Shown here: positions 7,429 through 15,962 of the stretch, in pieces | How positions within the stretch are numbered: position 1 is the first letter of the stretch | Layout of the letters: each line of letters opens with the position of its first letter | DNA from: a virus | Length of the DNA stretch: 49,820 nt | Strand: one strand, 5' to 3' | IMG/VR virus record: IMGVR_UViG_3300035670_000316 | Coordinates: 1 to 49,820 of that record | Made by a program: the position numbers and the translations under genes | The notes under the pieces: model-generated | Told to the model about the DNA's origin: nothing | The model's database searches: none | The model's input: the letters and a program-made list of their open reading frames with translations, nothing else

Positions 7429-8278
7429 TGGCTGCTTTAAGTTCTTCTACGAGTTCGCAGTATTGGAGTAAGTCAACTATATTTTCGTTTTTGATAGGTT
7501 GTGTTTTATCTATCTCAACGATAAGAGGTAATACCTCGTGTAATTTAATTTGTACAGCTTTATCTGTAATATTTTTACTAAGAACTCCTAGTTCTTCTTT
7601 TAACATCTGAATCCTATTATTATAGAATGTTCTTAGTTTGGGGGTTGAATCAACTGAAGTAATAAATTCTTTAAGTACTTCTTTTTGTGATTCGTATAGG
7701 TCTGAATATTTACCGTTAAATTTTTCTAATAAGATTTTGTAAGTTAACATTCTTACATCCTTATCGTATGTTTGAAATTCTTGGATTACCTCGTCTTTTA
7801 CTTTTTCCTGATTTACGGGACCTAAAGTTAAATGTTCTAGGATTGTATACTTGTTAGATACAATTTGCTCAGGGTTGATTAAGTCTGATGAACTTTGAGC
7901 TTCAACTAAAGTATAAAAAGCAGCTTGTGTTTTATAATTAGGGAGTTTGGTTTTAAAGAACTCATCTAAATTATAGTGCTTTTTAATCTCGTTAATAAGA
8001 TTATATTTTTCTCTTTTAAGAGTTTTTCTATTAAGCTTATTAGCTGATTCTAATAGGGTTTGAATAAGTAAATTTGAACGAGATTCGTTTAATTTTTTAC
8101 TCTTAGTTAATGTTTCGTATAATTTAAGTTCTTTACCTAATTCACTCTTTACGAAAAATTTCTTGATAATATTTAATGCGGGAGATTGACCACCATTAAG
8201 GGTATCAGCTGTTACCTGACGAACAAGTAATTCGAATAGGATTCCCGTATTTTTATATTTCGAATGTTTAATATTCAT
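7409..8278 (-). CDS. Conserved helical head-region protein
   Basis: 289 residues, start MNIKHSKYKNTGILFELLVRQVTADTL. The sequence is almost entirely helical and charged, with repeated Lys/Glu/Leu patterns and no catalytic motif. It lies between the portal gene and the small core genes, the position of T4 67/68. I recall similar proteins beginning MNIKHSKYxNTGILFELLVRQ in other T4-like phages, without a known role. LNESRS and LLESAN in the first third resemble protease sites. A TATTTATAA element lies 15 nt upstream. Confidence 0.65.
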   Translation of the reverse strand: MNIKHSKYKNTGILFELLVRQVTADTLNGGQSPALNIIKKFFVKSELGKELKLYETLTKSKKLNESRSNLLIQTLLESANKLNRKTLKREKYNLINEIKKHYNLDEFFKTKLPNYKTQAAFYTLVEAQSSSDLINPEQIVSNKYTILEHLTLGPVNQEKVKDEVIQEFQTYDKDVRMLTYKILLEKFNGKYSDLYESQKEVLKEFITSVDSTPKLRTFYNNRIQMLKEELGVLSKNITDKAVQIKLHEVLPLIVEIDKTQPIKNENIVDLLQYCELVEELKAANGSTIK

Positions 8279-8293
8279 TCCTATTAGGATTTA

Positions 8294-8302
8294 TTATAAA
8301 TA
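8294..8302 (-). promoter_or_regulatory. Intergenic TTATAAATA element
   Basis: Coding-strand ATATTTATAAT, 15 nt before the ATG at 8278 and 11 nt after the portal stop codon. The spacing is compatible with a promoter and a very short leader (CCTAATAGGA). Confidence 0.55.
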
Positions 8303-8313
8303 TATTGAGATAT

Positions 8314-10203
8314 TTAATCAGTCAAATTAGACTCATCTAACAACGATTCTTTAGCTTTATCTTGTTCAAAAACAAGCTTCTTTTGAAGACCCTCTAATAG
8401 AGTTTTATTCTTAGCTAATTCAAGTTTACTATTTTCTAATGCTAAAGGTGAACCACCTTTAAAGTTAGTTCTGATAGACACTTCAGTATCGTCTACTTTC
8501 ATATCTTTTCTACCTAAACGATCGCGTCCAAAGCTATCATCTTGGGTATTACGATTAGTTGATTTTTCTTCAGGACGACCTAGTGGTTTTTTCTCATCGT
8601 ATCCATCTGGTAGTGAATTATCTTCGTATCTTTCTCTACCGTAAAGTGAAGCTAAATCGTGTGGAGTTCCGTACGAACGGCCTGTTTCAACTGGGTCGTT
8701 GCCTTCTTCAGCAATTTGTTGATTACGGAAAGCACGTTTTTGGTCTTGAATAATTAACTCTCTATATTCATCGTATTGATCCTGACTGAATTCAAATACG
8801 TTATCGTAAATCCAATCAGTTGGGATGATTTTAGTTTCAAGCATTTGCTTGGCTAATTCAACTTTTTGGGTTAATAGAGCAATTTTTTCTTGTTCAGCAA
8901 TGATTGAAGGAGTAGTTAACTTAAGTTCAAAGTTTGTTAATTGTTCTCCGTCGTATCCTTGAGTGTAAAGGTGTACTAAAGCGATTTTGTAAAGCTCGGA
9001 AATAAAAATTCTTTGAATACGGTCAATTGTGCGAGCAAAACGAATATCTTCAGCTGCTAATGTTGCTTTACCAGTTAGGTCTTTTTCGTAACCCATGAAT
9101 GCTTTAGGTACCTTAAGAGCAGCAAATAATTTGTCTCTTAAGTAAGCTACGTCTTCAATACCATTGTATTCTAGACCTTTTGTAGTATCAATTTTAGTTG
9201 CAGTATCATTACCTCTTACTGGGATGTAGAAATCCTCAAGTAGGTTCTGCATATTATATTTTAAGTTATATTCACCTGTTTTTTCATCCATCAATGGAGT
9301 TTTCTTCATTGTGTTGATAGTTTTCTGCATAAATGCTTCAACTTCTTGAGGTGGGATATTACCTACGTTAACATAGAAAATACGTTTTTCTGGGGCGCGA
9401 GCAATTCTGTGGATAAGCATCGCATCTTCCATCAAAATATATTGTTTAAATAGACGGCGAGCTGGTTCAAGATATGAACGTCCGTAAGGAAGATAGTTAA
9501 CATCAGTTAATAAACGGAAGTGAGCCATCTCATAATTATCAAACGTAATAGTATTTTCTGTAGGTTTAGTATTTGGTGTAGCATAATAACCTGAACCACC
9601 TGTATAATAACCATCAGGTGAGTATACAAATTGTACCTTAGCAGGATTTTGCATATCAAAGTTTTCGCGTCTTTGAATGTGGTATGCTGTATAAGGTACT
9701 ACATTATATACACCAAATTTTTCTGCAATTTCTAGTTTTAAGAAGAAATCACCGTACTTACACATTTGGCGAACCCAAGACCATAAATTGAATTCAATGT
9801 TAAGTACATCATAAAATAAGTTATAAAGAATTTTCTGGATGTCATCATCGCTACTTCTAATTTGAAGTACTTCACCCATATCATTCTTTAGAGTACACTC
9901 GTCAGCTATAATATCAAGAGAAGATGCTACAATTGCATCTGTATCCATTGTATCATAGTCATTATATAAATAAGTTCTAAGATATTGGTACTGTATGTTA
10001 AATTGAGACCCTAAAAGAGATGTAGCAGCTGGGTTAGTATAGATTTTTCCGAATCTATCTACTAGAGAATTTGTTTGAAATTCACCACTAGTTTGGATGT
10101 GGTCAGTGTCAACTACTTTTAGTTGGCTGCCCCCTTCATTCCTGATAACTACATCAGTTGAAAAGAGTCTTCTTAATCTTGAAAATATACTAGTATCAGC
10201 CAT
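8314..10203 (-). CDS. gp20: Portal vertex protein (T4 gp20-like)
   Basis: 629 residues, longer than T4 gp20 (524). It forms the dodecameric DNA entry channel. Family features include LRTYLYNDYDTMDTDAIVASSLDIIADE near 85-112, the WSWVRQMCKYGDFFLKLE block, AHFRLLTDVNYLPYGRSYLEPARRLFKQY, and RAPEKRIFYVNVGNIP followed by MGYEKDLTGKATLAAEDIRFARTI. The last 120 residues are charged and low complexity (ERYEDNSLPDGYDEKKPLGRPEEK) and account for the extra length. It lies next to the terminase gene, as in T4. A TATTTATAA element is 14 nt before the ATG. Confidence 0.94.
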   Translation of the reverse strand: MADTSIFSRLRRLFSTDVVIRNEGGSQLKVVDTDHIQTSGEFQTNSLVDRFGKIYTNPAATSLLGSQFNIQYQYLRTYLYNDYDTMDTDAIVASSLDIIADECTLKNDMGEVLQIRSSDDDIQKILYNLFYDVLNIEFNLWSWVRQMCKYGDFFLKLEIAEKFGVYNVVPYTAYHIQRRENFDMQNPAKVQFVYSPDGYYTGGSGYYATPNTKPTENTITFDNYEMAHFRLLTDVNYLPYGRSYLEPARRLFKQYILMEDAMLIHRIARAPEKRIFYVNVGNIPPQEVEAFMQKTINTMKKTPLMDEKTGEYNLKYNMQNLLEDFYIPVRGNDTATKIDTTKGLEYNGIEDVAYLRDKLFAALKVPKAFMGYEKDLTGKATLAAEDIRFARTIDRIQRIFISELYKIALVHLYTQGYDGEQLTNFELKLTTPSIIAEQEKIALLTQKVELAKQMLETKIIPTDWIYDNVFEFSQDQYDEYRELIIQDQKRAFRNQQIAEEGNDPVETGRSYGTPHDLASLYGRERYEDNSLPDGYDEKKPLGRPEEKSTNRNTQDDSFGRDRLGRKDMKVDDTEVSIRTNFKGGSPLALENSKLELAKNKTLLEGLQKKLVFEQDKAKESLLDESNLTD

Positions 10204-10217
10204 TGCTTAAATTATTG

Positions 10218-10226
10218 TTATAAATA
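10218..10226 (-). promoter_or_regulatory. Intergenic TTATAAATA element abutting a stop codon
   Basis: Coding strand TGA-TATTTATAAC: it directly follows the terminase stop codon and is 14 nt before the portal ATG. Confidence 0.55.
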
Positions 10227-11792
10227 TCAAAGAAGCCAACGGAGGTCTTCTTGTTGATTTCCTATTTTTTGTGTATATGGGTTTTGAACCATATTTCCTG
10301 AGTATACCCCTCCTTGTGTTTTTGTCATGTTACCTAAAGCAGCACGAGTCATATCTAAACCTTGTTGCTGAAATTTAAGTGAAGTATCTCTTAAAAATTG
10401 GCTTATACCAAATGACATTACCAAGTCATCGTTATATCCTCCTTGTGCTTCTGGGCGTCCGTTTTTCCAAACAAATACTTTCATTTCCTCTAGTAAACGT
10501 TTTGATTGAATTGTTACAGAACGATCTCCAACATATTCTCTAAATTTGTTTACTACTAAGGGTCTAGTTTTCAGTGACATTGTAAAACCAGGTGTTAAAT
10601 TGTTTCCATATTCATATCGGTTAAAATACGACTCAGCTGTTAATTGGTCACTTTTAGGTGACTGATAAAAGTTCTGGTAGCCACGTTCTATAACAGTTTC
10701 AATAGTAGCCCAACCTACAGAAGCATTTTCTACTACTAAAAGAGCATTATTATATTCAGAGGCTAAACCTACAAGAAAATGTCCAAATTCTTTTGGTGAT
10801 AATTGTCCTTTATATTCTGCTACTTGAGTATTGGTTTCAATATCCATTACGTGAGCCGCCGAAAAGTCTCTACCATCACCTCTAGCTACGTCAGCTACTA
10901 CCATGTAATCGCGAGTGTAAGAGGCGGGTTCCCAAACCCATAAGTTTTTATCTGCACCTCGTCTTTCTAGAGGTTCTTTAATAGTGGTTTGAGAGATAAA
11001 TTCAATCCATTCTGGGTAGAATACTGTTTCACCTGAAGTTGAGAAGTCACAGTCACATTCTTGTGCTGCCATTCTAGGATCACCTAGAAGTTCATCTTGT
11101 CGTTTTCTCCAAGCCTCGTCTCGTTCAGGGTGTACGTACCAAGGTAACTTGATAGGTAAAAAGTCGTTCTCCTGAGCTTCCGCTCTCACCCATGTCTGGT
11201 GGAACCAGTTTCCAGTTCCATAAGGGGTTGAGAGTACTATTGCTCCACCACCCGTTGCTAGTGTTTGTTGTGCTGATGCCCATATTTCACCAATGTTTTC
11301 AATGAACGCGGCCTCATCCACTATCAGCAAAGATACTGCTTCTGATCGACCTGCGTCACCAGCTGCTGATACTGCTTTAATTTGAGAACCGTTATTCAGT
11401 CGTAACGTTAATTTGTTATTTTCTTCGGCTGGTACTTTGAGCCATGAAGGTAAATTCTCGTACATGAATTTTACCTTGGTTACCATGTTTTTAGCTGTTT
11501 CTTGTTTGGTTGCTAAACAAAGTACGTTTTTGTCTTTGTGGAACATCATCCACCAAAGCGAATACCCTGCTGCTAGAGTAGAGATACCTAGCTGGCGGGA
11601 TTTAAGTACGATAGAGTATGGGTTGTCTTTCCATAGGTTAAGTACCTTACCTTGGAAAGGATATAAATTAAAGATAACACGACCACGTTGTGGGTGTTGA
11701 ATATAACAGTATTTTCTCATAAAGTGGGCTGGGTCTTGAGCACACTTTACAAATTCCTGTTGTATTATTTTTCTTAAATCTTGATCGCTCAT
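10227..11792 (-). CDS. gp17: Terminase large subunit (T4 gp17-like)
   Basis: 521-residue packaging motor. The ATPase domain has a Walker A variant LKSRQLGIST at about 63-72, Walker B LLIVDEAAF at 155-163, and the coupling segment AIVLSTPYGTGNW near 184-196. The nuclease domain has acidic residues in VVADVARGDGRD (D301), LLVVENASVG (E355) and YNDDLVMS (D455/D456). Length is somewhat shorter than T4 gp17 (610). It overlaps the spanin-like gene upstream by 4 bases. No small terminase gene is obvious next to it in the window. Confidence 0.96.
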   Translation of the reverse strand: MSDQDLRKIIQQEFVKCAQDPAHFMRKYCYIQHPQRGRVIFNLYPFQGKVLNLWKDNPYSIVLKSRQLGISTLAAGYSLWWMMFHKDKNVLCLATKQETAKNMVTKVKFMYENLPSWLKVPAEENNKLTLRLNNGSQIKAVSAAGDAGRSEAVSLLIVDEAAFIENIGEIWASAQQTLATGGGAIVLSTPYGTGNWFHQTWVRAEAQENDFLPIKLPWYVHPERDEAWRKRQDELLGDPRMAAQECDCDFSTSGETVFYPEWIEFISQTTIKEPLERRGADKNLWVWEPASYTRDYMVVADVARGDGRDFSAAHVMDIETNTQVAEYKGQLSPKEFGHFLVGLASEYNNALLVVENASVGWATIETVIERGYQNFYQSPKSDQLTAESYFNRYEYGNNLTPGFTMSLKTRPLVVNKFREYVGDRSVTIQSKRLLEEMKVFVWKNGRPEAQGGYNDDLVMSFGISQFLRDTSLKFQQQGLDMTRAALGNMTKTQGGVYSGNMVQNPYTQKIGNQQEDLRWLL

Positions 11793-12196
11793 ATAAGCTT
11801 AATAACGAGAAAAGTTGTATTTAAAATAGCAACAGCCCAACCAGCTAATGCTTTAACTTTTTCTTGTCTAATTTGTTTATCTTTTATTAAAATAACTTCG
11901 TTTTTAATATCTAACATCCCAATATAGTGCCCCTCATTTTCTTTATATAAAGATATAATAGAGTCTTGAGTAACTGCAAGTGAATCTTGTTTAGCAACTA
12001 TATTAGATAAAATATACACAGAATCCCTTGCTACTACAAGTTGTCCTTTAACAAGCTCACACTCGTTTTTAAAAATTAAGGCATTTTTTAGTGTACGGCA
12101 AGGTACAGAGCAGTACTCTTCTTTATTGGAAAGCGTTTGTGAACTCGCTAACCAAGGCATCGCCAGTAAGCCCAGTAATACGATTATGTTCTTCAT
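11789..12196 (-). CDS. Exported protein, candidate outer spanin-like subunit
   Basis: 135 residues with a hydrophobic signal-like N-terminus (MKNIIVLLGLLAMPWLASSQ; cleavage plausible after ASS). A Cys pair (CSVPC) follows, then a helical middle with repeated Asp-Ser (QDSLAVTQDSIISLY) and a C-terminal hydrophobic segment AVAILNTTFLVIKL. Its first 74 bases overlap, in another frame, the end of a one-pass membrane coiled-coil gene. That nested architecture is typical of Rz/Rz1 spanin pairs. There is no lipobox Cys at the expected cleavage point, so it is not a classical Rz1. Lysis role is an inference from architecture and envelope targeting. Confidence 0.5.
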   Translation of the reverse strand: MKNIIVLLGLLAMPWLASSQTLSNKEEYCSVPCRTLKNALIFKNECELVKGQLVVARDSVYILSNIVAKQDSLAVTQDSIISLYKENEGHYIGMLDIKNEVILIKDKQIRQEKVKALAGWAVAILNTTFLVIKLI

Positions 12197-12467
12197 TGTA
12201 TTTACGTTTAAATAGGTCAGCTTTGGCTTGTAAATCTGCTAGTTTAGCTTTGTCTTCTTGAATTTGAAGTTTGTAACTAGTAGCTACGCTATCTAATTTA
12301 GTGATTTTAGCGTGTGTAGAGTCAACTTGAGCTTGAAGCGAGTCATTAGCTCGCTCAAGCTCGTTGATTTTGTCATTTAAGTCAGTACTATGATCTAACC
12401 TTCTATAAACAGCAATTATAACAAGGATTAGAGCAACGTAACTTAAAATTCTAGTATATTTTTTCAT
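12123..12467 (-). CDS. Membrane-anchored coiled-coil protein, candidate inner spanin (Rz-like)
   Basis: 114 residues: a short basic N-terminus, one transmembrane segment (YVALILVIIAVY, about 10-21), then a long coiled coil (DLNDKINELERANDSLQAQV and following) and an HNRITGLTGDALVSEF tail. This N-in, C-out topology with a periplasmic coiled coil is that of Rz inner-membrane spanins. It ends inside the next, signal-peptide-bearing gene (74-base overlap). Similar proteins are frequent in phages of Bacteroidota. No holin or endolysin is recognised in this window, so the lysis assignment lacks support from the neighbourhood. Confidence 0.55.
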   Translation of the reverse strand: MKKYTRILSYVALILVIIAVYRRLDHSTDLNDKINELERANDSLQAQVDSTHAKITKLDSVATSYKLQIQEDKAKLADLQAKADLFKRKYNEEHNRITGLTGDALVSEFTNAFQ

Positions 12468-13264
12468 TAACTAAGTTTTGACACCTTGTCTTCGATCTCA
12501 ATTTTAGCCTTTGACCACTCTTCAGCGTACTTGTCTTTATCTAAAACACGGTTTGCATTATCTACAATACCCTTGTCTCTCATATCTTTTAAGAAGGCTT
12601 TAACAAGTTTACCTTTTTCTTGAGCACGGAGTTGAGCAGCTTTACCTTTTTCAACTTTACCACCTGATTTGGCTAATTTACGTAGCTCTAGATCTGAAGG
12701 TCCTTCTTCATCATCTGTAGTGTATGATTTATTTAAAGAAGAGGTAGAGAATTTAGGTTCTTTTTTCTTGGTTGGGGTTGCTGATTTAGGACGACCACGC
12801 ATTCCACCTTCTTTTTTCTCTTTAGCTGGTTTATCTGGATCTGCTTTGCGTCCGCGTTGACCAACTTCTCTTTCACCTCTTACAAGATCGATAAATTTGT
12901 TAAGTTGGTTATCAAATAAATCGTCGTCTGGTCCTAGAGCGGCTTGAACGTCATCGTCAGCTTTAATAGCTTTACGTACGTCTTTTTTTTCAGCATCTTT
13001 ATTTTTTTCGATTACTTTTTCGATTGCTACTTTTAGATCACCTGCGATCTTAGCCATTTCCATGAGAGCATCTTCTTCTTGAAGAGTTACACTACCCCCA
13101 GATTCAAGATCTTTTAAAGCAGCAGTTTTAGCTTGGGTATTTAAACTACCAAATTTTGGATCTTTTTGTAAATCAGCTTTAGCATCTTTTCCGGCATAAG
13201 TAGCCTCTTCAAGTTCACTAATGATCATCTCGCGAATAGCGGACTTCAATTCAGATATTTTCAT
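12467..13264 (-). CDS. Internal DNA-binding candidate with AT-hook motif
   Basis: 265 residues. N-terminus MKISELKSAIREMIISELEEATYAG shares the MKxSELK helix with other proteins here. LEE/A at 18-21 and IRE at 10-12 are protease-type sites. The middle is Lys/Asp-rich, with GQRGRKADP (about 135-143) and GMRGRPKSATP (154-164), the second containing the RGRP core of AT-hooks. The C-terminus is basic and helical. It sits just before the spanin-like pair and terminase. Likely a packaged DNA-associated protein; AT-hook binding is inferred from the short motif only. Confidence 0.65.
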   Translation of the reverse strand: MKISELKSAIREMIISELEEATYAGKDAKADLQKDPKFGSLNTQAKTAALKDLESGGSVTLQEEDALMEMAKIAGDLKVAIEKVIEKNKDAEKKDVRKAIKADDDVQAALGPDDDLFDNQLNKFIDLVRGEREVGQRGRKADPDKPAKEKKEGGMRGRPKSATPTKKKEPKFSTSSLNKSYTTDDEEGPSDLELRKLAKSGGKVEKGKAAQLRAQEKGKLVKAFLKDMRDKGIVDNANRVLDKDKYAEEWSKAKIEIEDKVSKLS

Positions 13265-13287
13265 CTCTAGATATAATTATAGTTTTC

Positions 13288-13296
13288 TTATAAATA
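13288..13296 (-). promoter_or_regulatory. Intergenic TTATAAATA element abutting a stop codon
   Basis: Coding strand TAA-TATTTATAAG: it directly follows the stop of the P-loop kinase gene and lies 23 nt before the ATG of the AT-hook protein, the longest spacing of the set. Confidence 0.55.
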
Positions 13297-13827
13297 TTAC
13301 AGACCTAACTGAAATTTAAGCTGTTTAATACGCTCTTCAGTAGATCCTTCTAGAATACCATAATTTTTGATAAGTGAACGTTTAGATTTGATCTGATTAG
13401 TGATTATAAAATCAATTAGAGCACGATATTCAAGATCAGTTTCACGAACACCATTATCTTCCATATCAACTCCTTCAGGAGAAACATAAAAAATATAATC
13501 ATAATCTTTGATTAACAATGTAGCTACCTGCTCAAAATCGTATTTTTCAACGTGATCCATTGATTTAGAAGCACGAGTAAAAGCAATAACATCAATTACA
13601 GTACGATCTGTAATAATGTTTTCTTGAAGTAGCTCTAGAGAACGTTCTGCTAAAAACACCAATTGACCTTTAAAAGTCGAATCAGTATTCAATGGAATAC
13701 CCTGCTCCATTAAATATTTTGAACGTTCAGTTCTAAACATATAATCTTTGAACTCTGGGAGTTCTTTAAGTGCATTGACAAGAGTAGTTTTACCCACACT
13801 CATTGTACCACATAATCCTATTTTCAT
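13297..13827 (-). CDS. NadR-type P-loop kinase/ATPase (AAA_28-like)
   Basis: 176 residues. Walker A is GTMSVGKTT at 7-15. NIITDRTVIDVIAFTRAS near 95-112 fits the substrate or LID-proximal strand and helix, and DYDYIFYVSPEG near 128-139 is the characteristic fourth strand of this family. The fold resembles the ribosylnicotinamide-kinase half of NadR and related small-molecule kinases. It overlaps the cupin gene by 4 bases and is the last gene of a cassette with cupin, MORN-like protein and FAD enzyme. The substrate cannot be read from sequence; a nucleoside, nicotinamide riboside or nucleotide is possible. Confidence 0.75.
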   Translation of the reverse strand: MKIGLCGTMSVGKTTLVNALKELPEFKDYMFRTERSKYLMEQGIPLNTDSTFKGQLVFLAERSLELLQENIITDRTVIDVIAFTRASKSMDHVEKYDFEQVATLLIKDYDYIFYVSPEGVDMEDNGVRETDLEYRALIDFIITNQIKSKRSLIKNYGILEGSTEERIKQLKFQLGL

Positions 13828-14207
13828 TGTTGTGAATCTCCTGGGAATACTCTATAACTATCTTCTTCGTAATGTTTTGTAGATACCTCAAAAATTGTAG
13901 CACCTTGTGTAAGTGCCCTCAATTGGTGGGGTTGTCCACACTCTAAATCTACGACATCTCCTTGACGAATCACAGTTGATTGAACCGAAGCTTTTTCAGT
14001 GTCAATCCAACTATATTCAAATTCTCCTTCAGCTACATACCATGATTCTTCTTTAATCAAATGGTAGTGCATTGAGAATTTCTTGCCTTTTTCAAATACT
14101 AGGAGTTTACCACAGTACAGTTCGTGGTTTACAATCCATAGCTCGTGTCCCCAAGCTTTCTCGTGAATTTCTCCTTGACGTGGGATTGGTTGATATTTAT
14201 GCCCCAT
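13824..14207 (-). CDS. Cupin-domain protein
   Basis: 127-residue single cupin. The first metal motif is in FEKGKKFSMHYHLIKEESWYVAEGE (H47, H49, E53 or E54), and the second in RQGDVVDLECGQPHQLRAL (H94). This pattern resembles the C-terminal cupin of mannose-6-phosphate isomerase/guanylyltransferase-like proteins (HxH, IKEE, WYVxxGE). WGHELWIVNHELYCGKLL matches the lead-in strand. It could be a sugar-phosphate isomerase-like enzyme or a binding protein. It overlaps both neighbours, indicating tight translational coupling in the cassette. Confidence 0.82.
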   Translation of the reverse strand: MGHKYQPIPRQGEIHEKAWGHELWIVNHELYCGKLLVFEKGKKFSMHYHLIKEESWYVAEGEFEYSWIDTEKASVQSTVIRQGDVVDLECGQPHQLRALTQGATIFEVSTKHYEEDSYRVFPGDSQQ

Positions 14208-14479
14208 TAGAATCGTGTAGTTCCTCGCATTGAGGGATTTTTATACCAAGGCAAACCTTCTCTGTTTTTGCGGGCTTCTTCCCATTGCTCCAGAGTTAGT
14301 TGTTTACCGTACAAATAATATTCTTTCTTATGCTCTGTTTCTTCGCCTTCGATAGGGGCAACAGCAGGTCCTTCCCAATTGTGGTATTTCCAAGCTGCGC
14401 TACCACTTTCTTTAAAAAAATAGTGGTATGCTCCTTTAGACCTCATTCGGCGTTCTTCGTAAATTGTTTCTTTTTTCAT
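14207..14479 (-). CDS. MORN-like small protein
   Basis: 90 residues. AWKYHNWEGPAVAPIEGEE followed by KEYYLYGKQLTLEQWEEARK has the form of the short repeat seen in many phage and bacterial proteins (wRY..dGPAvi....YY.nGk.lt.eew), which is MORN-like. The C-terminus GLPWYKNPSMRGTTRF is aromatic and basic. It overlaps the FAD oxidoreductase gene by 4 bases and the cupin gene by one base. No catalytic residues; function unknown. Confidence 0.68.
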   Translation of the reverse strand: MKKETIYEERRMRSKGAYHYFFKESGSAAWKYHNWEGPAVAPIEGEETEHKKEYYLYGKQLTLEQWEEARKNREGLPWYKNPSMRGTTRF

Positions 14480-15846
14480 GCGTAATGGCTAATAAATTCC
14501 GGATATTCGGTATCGCGAAGGTAATAAGAAAGAATGTCTTCGGCAACGTATATTGCCTGAGCTCCTGAAACTGTAATACCACGAGCTGACAAAGCATCTC
14601 CTACAAAGTGTACATTTGGAAACTTGGTTAGAGACAAGTTACGGTAGTTTACAAGTGGTTCAGGTGAAAGATATTTTACTTCAGGCATATAAATTCCCCA
14701 ATCATCACCTAATGTTGGGAATACAATTTGCATTTCTGTAATAAAATCTTCAATGTATTGAGCATATTCTTCACCTAATGCTTCAAACAAGGGATCCATA
14801 TTATCAACTTGAACTGCTGATACTTCATTACCTTCAGATGTAGTAGATGGTTTACGTGAAGGGCTATAGTAAGTGCCAGTACCATTTACTTGAAGTTTTT
14901 TAACTGCCTCTCTTGACCATTCAAAAGGATTAGAAATACCATTGATTTCCATCAAGATGCCAAAATTGGTCATATCGTTTCGGTAACGCATATCTTTTTT
15001 AGCGTGACCATTGTAACTGTGATCACCATATGTTTCTTCTACAGCAACATAAGCGGCGTTATTGTTTGTACAGAATGAGCGAAGCGAAACACCTTTATCT
15101 TCAAATTTTTTATACAACTTAAAGTCGTATGAAATATCAATCAACTTTTGGAAGTGTTTTTGGGGAGCTTCAAAACGTACCCCGATTTGAACTGATTTAG
15201 GTTCATCTGGTAGTTGGTATTTGTTGGCTAATTCTTGAGCAAAGTCAATACCTGATTTACCTACACCAAAGATAAGTTCATTATAAAACATACTATCGTT
15301 ATCCATATTTGCGAATTCAGGTTTAACTGATTTCATGATAACTTCGTTATGTCTAAAATTGATGTTAGATACTTTAGTCTCCCAATGGAATTGTACACCT
15401 TTAGATACTAGATAATCATACCAATTCTTTCCAATCTCAGATAGGTAATCTGTACCTACGTGCCATACAGGAAACAAACGCAAACCAAAATATGGTTTAA
15501 TAAAATCTGGTTCTGCTTCAGGATTTGAACATTGTACCTCCTCTGGTTTAGGGTGGAAACGTTTGAAATTGGTGATGACTTGATCCATCAATTCCATTGC
15601 TTTTTCCTCACCACAATATTTAGACAATTGACCTCCGATTGCAGTATGGTAAGTAAGTTTACCATCAGACCAACCACCTGCACCTAAGAAACCTGTCATT
15701 ACTTCTTCAGGTTTACGATTGTATGGATCTTTACCCATATCAATGATTGTGATTAACTCACCAGGATAACCTTTATCTACAAGCTTAGTAGCAGCATTGA
15801 CACCTGCTACGCCTGCACCTACGATTACGATTTTCTTTTCCTTCAT
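14476..15846 (-). CDS. FAD-dependent oxidoreductase
   Basis: 456-residue flavoprotein. The N-terminal Rossmann dinucleotide motif is IVIVGAGVAGVNAATKL (GxGxxG at 10-15), followed by the strand end TIIDMG near 33-38. GFLGAGGWSDGKL lies near residue 52. A second glycine motif is at FGVGKSGIDFA (about 193-203), and the C-terminal FAD-closing segment VHFVGDALSARGITVSGAQAI is near 412-432. It resembles uncharacterised NAD(FAD)-utilising dehydrogenases (COG2509-like) with a WSDGKLT signature. First gene after a strong terminator, with ATG at 15846, so it heads its own transcription unit. Rare in phages; the substrate is unknown. Confidence 0.87.
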   Translation of the reverse strand: MKEKKIVIVGAGVAGVNAATKLVDKGYPGELITIIDMGKDPYNRKPEEVMTGFLGAGGWSDGKLTYHTAIGGQLSKYCGEEKAMELMDQVITNFKRFHPKPEEVQCSNPEAEPDFIKPYFGLRLFPVWHVGTDYLSEIGKNWYDYLVSKGVQFHWETKVSNINFRHNEVIMKSVKPEFANMDNDSMFYNELIFGVGKSGIDFAQELANKYQLPDEPKSVQIGVRFEAPQKHFQKLIDISYDFKLYKKFEDKGVSLRSFCTNNNAAYVAVEETYGDHSYNGHAKKDMRYRNDMTNFGILMEINGISNPFEWSREAVKKLQVNGTGTYYSPSRKPSTTSEGNEVSAVQVDNMDPLFEALGEEYAQYIEDFITEMQIVFPTLGDDWGIYMPEVKYLSPEPLVNYRNLSLTKFPNVHFVGDALSARGITVSGAQAIYVAEDILSYYLRDTEYPEFISHYA

Positions 15847-15870
15847 ATTTCTATTTGTTACACATTAAGA

Positions 15871-15914
15871 TAAAAAAGAGCTGTGACATCTCCAAATTTG
15901 GTGACGCCACAGCT
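15871..15914 (-). terminator. Rho-independent terminator upstream of the FAD cassette
   Basis: Coding strand AGCTGTGGCGTCACC with GGAGATGTCACAGCT (15879-15914) makes a long stem with two wobbles and one mismatch around an AAATT loop, followed by a TTTTTT run at 15872-15877. A smaller hairpin precedes it. It ends transcription from the virion-protein gene at 15963-16715 and separates the internal-protein operon from the oxidoreductase cassette. Confidence 0.85.
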
Positions 15915-15937
15915 GTCAAAAAGTTTTTAAATAAGGC

Positions 15938-15956
15938 GACGGGCTATGAATCCGTC
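15938..15956 (-). other. Small hairpin after a stop codon
   Basis: GACGG and CCGTC (15938-15942, 15952-15956) form a 5-bp GC-rich stem with a 9-base loop, 6 bases past the stop of the gene ending at 15963 and just ahead of the main terminator. It may stabilise the 3' end. It lacks a T tract and is not a tRNA. Confidence 0.5.
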
Positions 15957-15962
15957 TATAAG

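Noticed and set aside
15930-15960. tRNA-like sequence (GACGGATTCATAGCCCGTC)
   Set aside because: Only one 5-bp stem forms; no acceptor, D or T arm can be drawn. Treated as a small hairpin after a stop codon.
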